From Hyphomicrobiales bacterium (lineage in GTDB: Bacteria > Pseudomonadota > Alphaproteobacteria > Rhizobiales > Kaistiaceae): a DNA stretch of 10,100 bases. Numbering within the stretch: the first letter of the stretch is position 1; the number at the start of each line of letters is the position of its first letter. The stretch spans positions 1-10,100 of the forward strand of contig JAFKJZ010000072.1 of NCBI GenBank assembly GCA_017305815.1, written 5' to 3'. Under the pieces are notes generated by a model that saw only the letters and a list, made by a program, of their open reading frames with translations, was not told where the DNA came from and made no database searches. Position numbers and translations under genes: made by a program. Below are positions 7,441 to 10,100 of the stretch, in pieces.

Positions 7441-7497
7441 ATAGTTATGATGCGCCTCACCTGGCGCAGGGCGGTTCTACACCGAACCGCGAACTAT
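7441..7497 (-). promoter_or_regulatory. Potential three-way-junction leader upstream of alaC
   Basis: Three nested stems fit in 57 bases. The outer stem pairs 7441-7446 (ATAGTT) with 7492-7497 (AACTAT). Inside it are two perfect hairpins: 7451-7456 with 7463-7468 (TGCGCC/GGCGCA) and 7471-7477 with 7484-7490 (GCGGTTC/GAACCGC). Both have 6-base loops, and as minus-strand RNA both loops contain GGUG. Only seven bases in the junction are unpaired. It lies after the lipoprotein stop and 24 bases before the alaC start, so it would be a 5' leader of the alaC-hom-glpX-recJ transcript or an intercistronic element. It does not match the SAM-II pseudoknot often found before methionine genes in this class, and no T-run follows, so it is not a classic terminator. 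Confidence 0.4.
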
Positions 7498-7507
7498 GAA
7501 AGCACCC

Positions 7508-7912
7508 TTATTGAGGGCATTTCGTGGCGTCTGCTCCCGGCTCGCCACATCGCTCCTGAATTTCCGACAAGGTTTTCTTGGCATGGGTCGCCGCGGTCTT
7601 CTCCAGCGCGGCGTTGGAGGCCGCGCTCTGCTTCAGCGCCGCCTGCGCCGCCTGCGGGTTGTTGCGGGCGCTTTGGGCCTTCAGGCTCGCTGTCGCCTGC
7701 TTGAGTTCGTCCGGCGTCATCAGCTTGCCGGGCGGCTGCTGGCCGGCGACGTTGATGTTCGGGAACGCCCCCTGGCGGGTCAACTCCGGATCGGGCGTGT
7801 TGTCGAGGGTCCTCGATAGCTGCGGCGAGCACGCCGCCAGCGAAACCGACAGCGCCAGCATGAAAGAGAGCGACGCGGAACGAGACCGCTTGATTCCGAT
7901 CGGATTCATCAT
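7508..7912 (-). CDS. Small putative lipoprotein of unknown function
   Basis: The 134-residue product begins with a basic segment (KRSRS, 8-12), a short hydrophobic core (SLSFMLALSVSL) and a lipobox LAAC ending at C28, so it should be exported, lipid-modified at C28 and anchored to a membrane. The mature part of about 106 residues starts with a proline/asparagine-rich region (TPDPELTRQGAFPNINVAGQ, 39-58), then an Ala/Gln/Lys-rich stretch that is probably helical (68-118), and ends with two further cysteines (C121 and C132) that could form a disulfide. I recognise no enzyme domain. No clear Shine-Dalgarno precedes the ATG at 7912; the next ATG at 7909 is equally possible. It lies 90 bases upstream of alaC on the same strand and is divergent from phaC. 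A lipoprotein in this place may be a conserved neighbour in rhizobia, but I cannot check that here. Confidence 0.82.
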   Translation of the reverse strand: MMNPIGIKRSRSASLSFMLALSVSLAACSPQLSRTLDNTPDPELTRQGAFPNINVAGQQPPGKLMTPDELKQATASLKAQSARNNPQAAQAALKQSAASNAALEKTAATHAKKTLSEIQERCGEPGADATKCPQ

Positions 7913-8036
7913 GAACTCATTGTGGTAAGCGGGCCGATAGCATGCGCATCATATCCCTGTGAGGGCGAAGCTATTACACTCCGCGCGTCGGGGAAAGCAG
8001 CGCAGCCTTCCCGATGGTAGAATGGCATTCGGGGAC
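7913..8036. promoter_or_regulatory. Divergent promoter region between the lipoprotein gene and phaC
   Basis: This 124-base gap must hold promoters for two diverging genes. It includes an 8-base palindrome ATGCGCAT (7942-7949) and TAGAAT at 8017-8022, which could be a -10 box, although no good -35 sits at the right distance. I assign no promoter exactly. A GTG-initiated extension of the phaC frame covers 7959-8036, but its translation (Arg/Lys-rich, no family match) looks non-coding. Confidence 0.35.
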
Positions 8037-8606
8037 ATGATGGCCAAAGACAAGACCGGAAGCGACCGCACGACCTCCGACGGAGCCCCGATCAGCCTGA
8101 TCATCAAAGATCCCGAGAAATTCGCCCAGAACATCGCGAAGATGATCGAGGGCATGACCAAGGCCGCCAACGCCTTCCTGAAACCCCGGGAAGACGGCCG
8201 ACTCTCGGCTGACCTGACCGATGAGATCGCCGAGATCGTCCGCACGCTTGCCAAGGTGATCGAGTACTGGACCGCCGAACCTGGCCGAAGCATACAAGCG
8301 CAATCAAAGCTCTACGGCCAATATTTCATGCTGTGGACGAGCACGATGCAGCGCATGAGCGGCGTGCAGATGCCGCCTGTCGCCGTGCCAGACCCGCGCG
8401 ACCGTCGCTTCAAGGACCCGCAGTGGACGGAGAACCAGTTCTTCGATTTCGTGAAGCAGTTCTACCTGATCACGACGCGCTGGCGCCGACGACCTCGATC
8501 CGCATATACGGCTCAAGGCCGGATTCTATGTCCGCCAGATCGCCAATGCGGTTTCGCCGTCGAATTTCCTGTTCACCAATCCCGAGATCCTGCGCGATAC
8601 GCTTGA
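8037..8606 (+). CDS. phaC: PhaC N-terminal fragment up to the frameshift and its out-of-frame tail
   Basis: If translated as written, this frame gives 189 residues: 149 of genuine PhaC N-terminal domain (with [18 protein letters not shown] near the start, then [28 protein letters not shown]), followed by 40 residues of unrelated Arg/Pro-rich sequence after 8484 and a TGA at 8604-8606. The fragment has no catalytic residues, so it should be inactive. It is listed because it is what a ribosome would make from the phaC start. Confidence 0.6.
   Translation: MMAKDKTGSDRTTSDGAPISLIIKDPEKFAQNIAKMIEGMTKAANAFLKPREDGRLSADLTDEIAEIVRTLAKVIEYWTAEPGRSIQAQSKLYGQYFMLWTSTMQRMSGVQMPPVAVPDPRDRRFKDPQWTENQFFDFVKQFYLITTRWRRRPRSAYTAQGRILCPPDRQCGFAVEFPVHQSRDPARYA
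8478..8502 (+). other. phaC: Frameshift/deletion site in phaC
   Basis: The first frame reads CGC TGG (R, W) to 8483; the second reads GCC GAC GAC CTC GAT CCG from 8485, leaving one unpaired C at 8484. The second frame has a stop codon at 8467-8469 and the first a stop at 8604, so the change must lie between them. Homologues as I recall them read approximately W-ADDLV..ADDLDPH here. Two similar ADDL-coding segments could have collapsed into one, removing a number of bases not divisible by three. Confidence 0.7.
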
Positions 8607-8625
8607 TTCGAGCGCCGACAATCTC

Positions 8626-9852
8626 GTGCGCGGCATGGATATGCTGGCCGAGGACATCGCGGCGGGAAATGGCGAGCTGATCATCCGCCAGTCCGACAAC
8701 TCGCACTTCGCCATCGGCAAGAACCTGGCGCTGTCGCCCGGCAAGGTCATCCTGCAGAATGATGTCTGCCAACTGATCCAGTACAAGCCGAGCACCAAGG
8801 ACGTGCTGAAGCGGCCGCTTTTGATCGTGCCCCCCTGGATCAACAAGTTCTACATCCTCGACCTCAACCCGGAAAAATCCTTCGTCCGCTGGGCGGTGGA
8901 GCAGGGCCATACGGTCTTCGTGATCTCCTGGATCAATCCGGACGAAAGGCAGTCCGAGAAGAGCTTCGAGAACTACATGCGCGAGGGCATCCTCGCCTCG
9001 CTCGACACGATGCAGAAGATCACCGGGGAGACGGAGATCAATGCCATCGGCTATTGCGTCGGCGGCACCCTGCTCTCCTATACGCTCGCCTACATGGCGG
9101 GCGTCGGCGACACGCGGATCGCCTCGGCGACCCTGTTCGCCACCCAGGTCGACTTCACCCATGCCGGCGACCTGAAGGTCTTCATCGACGAGGAGCAGAT
9201 CGAGGCCGTCGAGAAGAAGATGAGCGTGCGCGGCTATCTGGAGGGGAAGAACATGACCGCCTCCTTCAACATGCTGCGTTCTAACGACCTGATCTGGTCC
9301 TATGTCGTGAACAACTATTTCCGCGGCAAGGAACCGATCCCGTTCGACCTGCTCTACTGGAACTCCGACGCCACGCGCATGCCGGCAGCGAACCACTCCT
9401 TCTATCTGCGCAACTGCTATCTCGACAACAAGCTGGCCGAGGGCGAACTCGTGGTCGACGGCAAGCCGCTGTCGCTCGGCGACGTGACGATACCGATCTA
9501 TAACCTCGCCACCCGCGACGACCACATCGCGCCGCCACGCTCCGTCTTCTACGGCTCATCCTTCTTCGGCGGTCCCGTCACTTTCGTGCTGGCCGGATCC
9601 GGCCATATCGCCGGCGTGATCAACCCACCCTCGCGCGGCAAATACCAGTACTGGACCGGTCGCGCGCCGCATGGCGACGCCCTGGAGGACTGGCTCGGCC
9701 ACGCCAAGGAGCAGCCGGGTTCATGGTGGCCGCACTGGCAGGCCTGGATCGAGGCGCAGGACAATACGCGCGTCAAGGCACGCACGCCCGGCGGCCGCAA
9801 GGTCAAGGCTATCGAGGACGCGCCGGGAAGCTATGTGAAGGTGATGGCGTAG
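8626..9852 (+). CDS. phaC: PhaC catalytic (alpha/beta-hydrolase) fragment
   Basis: This open frame of 408 residues (GTG at 8626; ATGs at 8635 and 8641) holds the whole catalytic domain. In its own numbering, the lipase-like box GYCVGG (142-147) carries the nucleophile C144, [10 protein letters not shown] (294-303) supplies the acid D299, and [12 protein letters not shown] (325-336) the base H327. Also seen are [12 protein letters not shown] (69-80), FATQVDF (171-177) and the family C-terminal WxGRAP and SWWPHW-type segments. No Shine-Dalgarno precedes any internal start, so separate translation is doubtful. The intact catalytic residues and lack of further damage suggest the upstream lesion is recent or artefactual. 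Confidence 0.65.
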   Translation: MRGMDMLAEDIAAGNGELIIRQSDNSHFAIGKNLALSPGKVILQNDVCQLIQYKPSTKDVLKRPLLIVPPWINKFYILDLNPEKSFVRWAVEQGHTVFVISWINPDERQSEKSFENYMREGILASLDTMQKITGETEINAIGYCVGGTLLSYTLAYMAGVGDTRIASATLFATQVDFTHAGDLKVFIDEEQIEAVEKKMSVRGYLEGKNMTASFNMLRSNDLIWSYVVNNYFRGKEPIPFDLLYWNSDATRMPAANHSFYLRNCYLDNKLAEGELVVDGKPLSLGDVTIPIYNLATRDDHIAPPRSVFYGSSFFGGPVTFVLAGSGHIAGVINPPSRGKYQYWTGRAPHGDALEDWLGHAKEQPGSWWPHWQAWIEAQDNTRVKARTPGGRKVKAIEDAPGSYVKVMA

Positions 9853-9909
9853 GGCGAGGGTAGAGCAAGCCCCTCACCCTGCCCTCTCCCCCAAGCGGGC
9901 GAGGGTTTT
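9852..9909 (+). terminator. Hairpin with T-run after phaC, formed by a palindromic repeat copy
   Basis: CCCTC.CCC (9882-9890) pairs with GGG.GAGGG (9897-9905) around CCAAGC, and TTTT follows directly at 9906-9909, giving a plausible intrinsic terminator for phaC. A competing stem is possible: GGGCGAGGG at 9852-9860 can pair with CCCTCACCC at 9871-9879, with one mismatch. The same nonamer GGGCGAGGG recurs at 9897-9905. Confidence 0.55.
9870..9905 (+). repeat. Palindromic intergenic repeat, copy A
   Basis: This copy reads CCCTCACCC, a two-base spacer, then the imperfect palindrome CCCTCTCCC-CCAAGC-GGGCGAGGG. It belongs to a GC-rich REP-like type with the core CCCTCTCCCGCAAGCGGGAGAGGG that I recognise as common between genes in alphaproteobacteria. 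Compared with copy B it has substitutions in both arms. Confidence 0.7.
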
Positions 9910-9991
9910 AGGCTTGCGTGCCATCCGGCCAGCGAGCCATTTTCGAGGACATTTTGGGAAACACCCCAAGCCCGACGGGGTGGGCAGAACT

Positions 9992-10027
9992 CCCTCTCCC
10001 GCTTGCGGGAGAGGGTTGGGGTGAGGG
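9992..10027 (-). repeat. Palindromic intergenic repeat, copy B (inverted)
   Basis: CCCTCTCCCGC (9992-10002) and GCGGGAGAGGG (10005-10015) form a perfect 11-base inverted repeat with two bases between, followed by TTGGGGTGAGGG. On the minus strand it matches copy A: CCTCACCC, spacer, CCCTCTCCC, CAAGCGGG, GAGGG. The pair thus lies head to head between two converging genes, and this copy could act as terminator for the minus-strand gene at the right edge, although only a weak T-run follows. Confidence 0.75.
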
Positions 10028-10048
10028 TCTTCTGGACCTCGAGCCGGA

Positions 10049-10100
10049 TCAGGTGGCGGCAAGCGCCTGGTCGAGATCCGCGATGATGTCTTCCTTGTCC
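10049..10100 (-). CDS. C-terminal end of a probable PLP-dependent Cys/Met-metabolism enzyme (sulfhydrylase-like)
   Basis: Only the last 16 codons and the TGA (10051-10049) are in the window: DKEDIIADLDQALAAT. This ending, with the pattern 'E.DIIADL.QAL', is typical of the trans-sulfuration PLP family, such as O-succinyl- or O-acetylhomoserine sulfhydrylase (MetZ/MetY) and cystathionine gamma-synthase. If right, the enzyme would use activated homoserine, downstream of the hom product encoded nearby. The fragment is too short to choose among members. It converges on phaC, with the two palindromic repeats between. Confidence 0.5.
   Translation of the reverse strand, partial: DKEDIIADLDQALAAT

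Larger units (their letters stand above)
8037..9852 (+). pseudogene. phaC: Class I poly(3-hydroxyalkanoate) synthase, frameshifted
   Basis: PhaC polymerises (R)-3-hydroxyacyl-CoA, typically 3-hydroxybutyryl-CoA, into storage polyester at the granule surface. Here the gene is in two frames. The first part (8037-8483, 149 codons) covers the N-terminal domain to YLITTRW. At 8484 the reading must move by +1, and [28 protein letters not shown] then continues the family sequence from 8485 to the stop at 9852 (455 codons). Rhizobial homologues have about seven more residues between the W and LDPH, so the lesion is best explained by loss of about 20 bases. Without it the protein would be about 610 residues, normal for class I. 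The thiol-histidine-acid triad is intact. The start is one of two adjacent ATGs, 8037 or 8040; GGGGA at 8031-8035 fits the second better. Either the gene is newly inactivated or the base call is wrong here. Confidence 0.88.

Noticed and set aside
3545..7444. A 1299-codon open frame on the plus strand
   Set aside because: It runs antisense across the start of recJ and all of glpX, hom and alaC, all of which have clear family motifs. The translation is Arg/Ala/Asp-rich with no recognisable domain. High GC with strong third-position bias removes stops from this antisense frame.
7418..7507. SAM-II or other known riboswitch before alaC-hom
   Set aside because: The block folds as a three-way junction with GC-rich arms and lacks the conserved SAM-II pseudoknot sequence; I could not match it to any riboswitch class I know.
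7990..8010. PhaR-like TGC-rich binding site before phaC
   Set aside because: GCAGCGCAG is present but not the inverted CTGC-spacer-GCAG arrangement I associate with PhaR sites, so the match is too weak.
7959..8036. Upstream GTG start extending PhaC by 26 residues
   Set aside because: The added residues are basic and unlike PhaC N-termini, and the paired ATGs at 8037 and 8040 have a GGGGA just upstream.
8470..9525. A 351-codon minus-strand frame opposite phaC
   Set aside because: Antisense shadow of the conserved PHA synthase catalytic domain.
9874..10062. A 62-codon minus-strand frame with the peptide HPNPLPQAGEG
   Set aside because: This peptide is the well-known false translation of the GC-rich palindromic repeat; there is no start context or domain, and it overlaps the end of the gene at the right edge.

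Overview
The window is GC-rich chromosomal DNA of an alphaproteobacterium, most likely a member of the Hyphomicrobiales (Rhizobiales). I base this on the protein types, the strong G/C bias at third codon positions (which also produces very long antisense open frames), and the aminotransferase-hom-glpX-recJ cluster next to a PHA synthase gene, an arrangement I recall from rhizobia. It looks like core metabolic chromosome. I found no CRISPR array, tRNA, rRNA, transposase or prophage gene.

Layout. From 1 to 1605, on the minus strand, a small regulator gene (XRE helix-turn-helix plus cupin) is followed after one base by the start of a family-5 ABC transporter solute-binding protein, which runs off the left edge. 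From 1606 to 2001 is a 396-base spacer with no convincing gene. It holds an AT-rich likely promoter for the regulator, a weak hairpin after recJ and one short perfect palindrome. From 2002 to 7417, also on the minus strand, lies a tight cluster transcribed in the order alaC-like aminotransferase, hom (homoserine dehydrogenase), glpX (class II fructose-1,6-bisphosphatase) and recJ (single-strand DNA exonuclease), with gaps of 24, 18 and 10 bases. Upstream of alaC is a small lipoprotein gene (7508-7912). Between the two is a 57-base block that can fold into a three-way junction.

From about 8037 to 9852 on the plus strand is phaC, a class I polyhydroxyalkanoate synthase. It is split by a frameshift near base 8484, which looks like a deletion of about 20 bases. 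All catalytic residues lie intact in the downstream half. After phaC are two copies, in opposite orientation, of a GC-rich palindromic intergenic repeat. At the right edge is the last 16 codons of a converging minus-strand gene, probably a PLP-dependent homocysteine/methionine-pathway enzyme.

How they fit together. Hom makes homoserine, the branch point to threonine and methionine. The aminotransferase before it moves amino groups between amino acids and keto acids. GlpX is gluconeogenic. PhaC would store carbon as polyester, but the sequence as given would not produce a full-length enzyme. RecJ appears to ride on the metabolic transcript. The most noteworthy points are the phaC frameshift, the structured leader before alaC and the hairpins at the alaC-hom junction. 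I did not find evidence of a wholly new multi-gene system.
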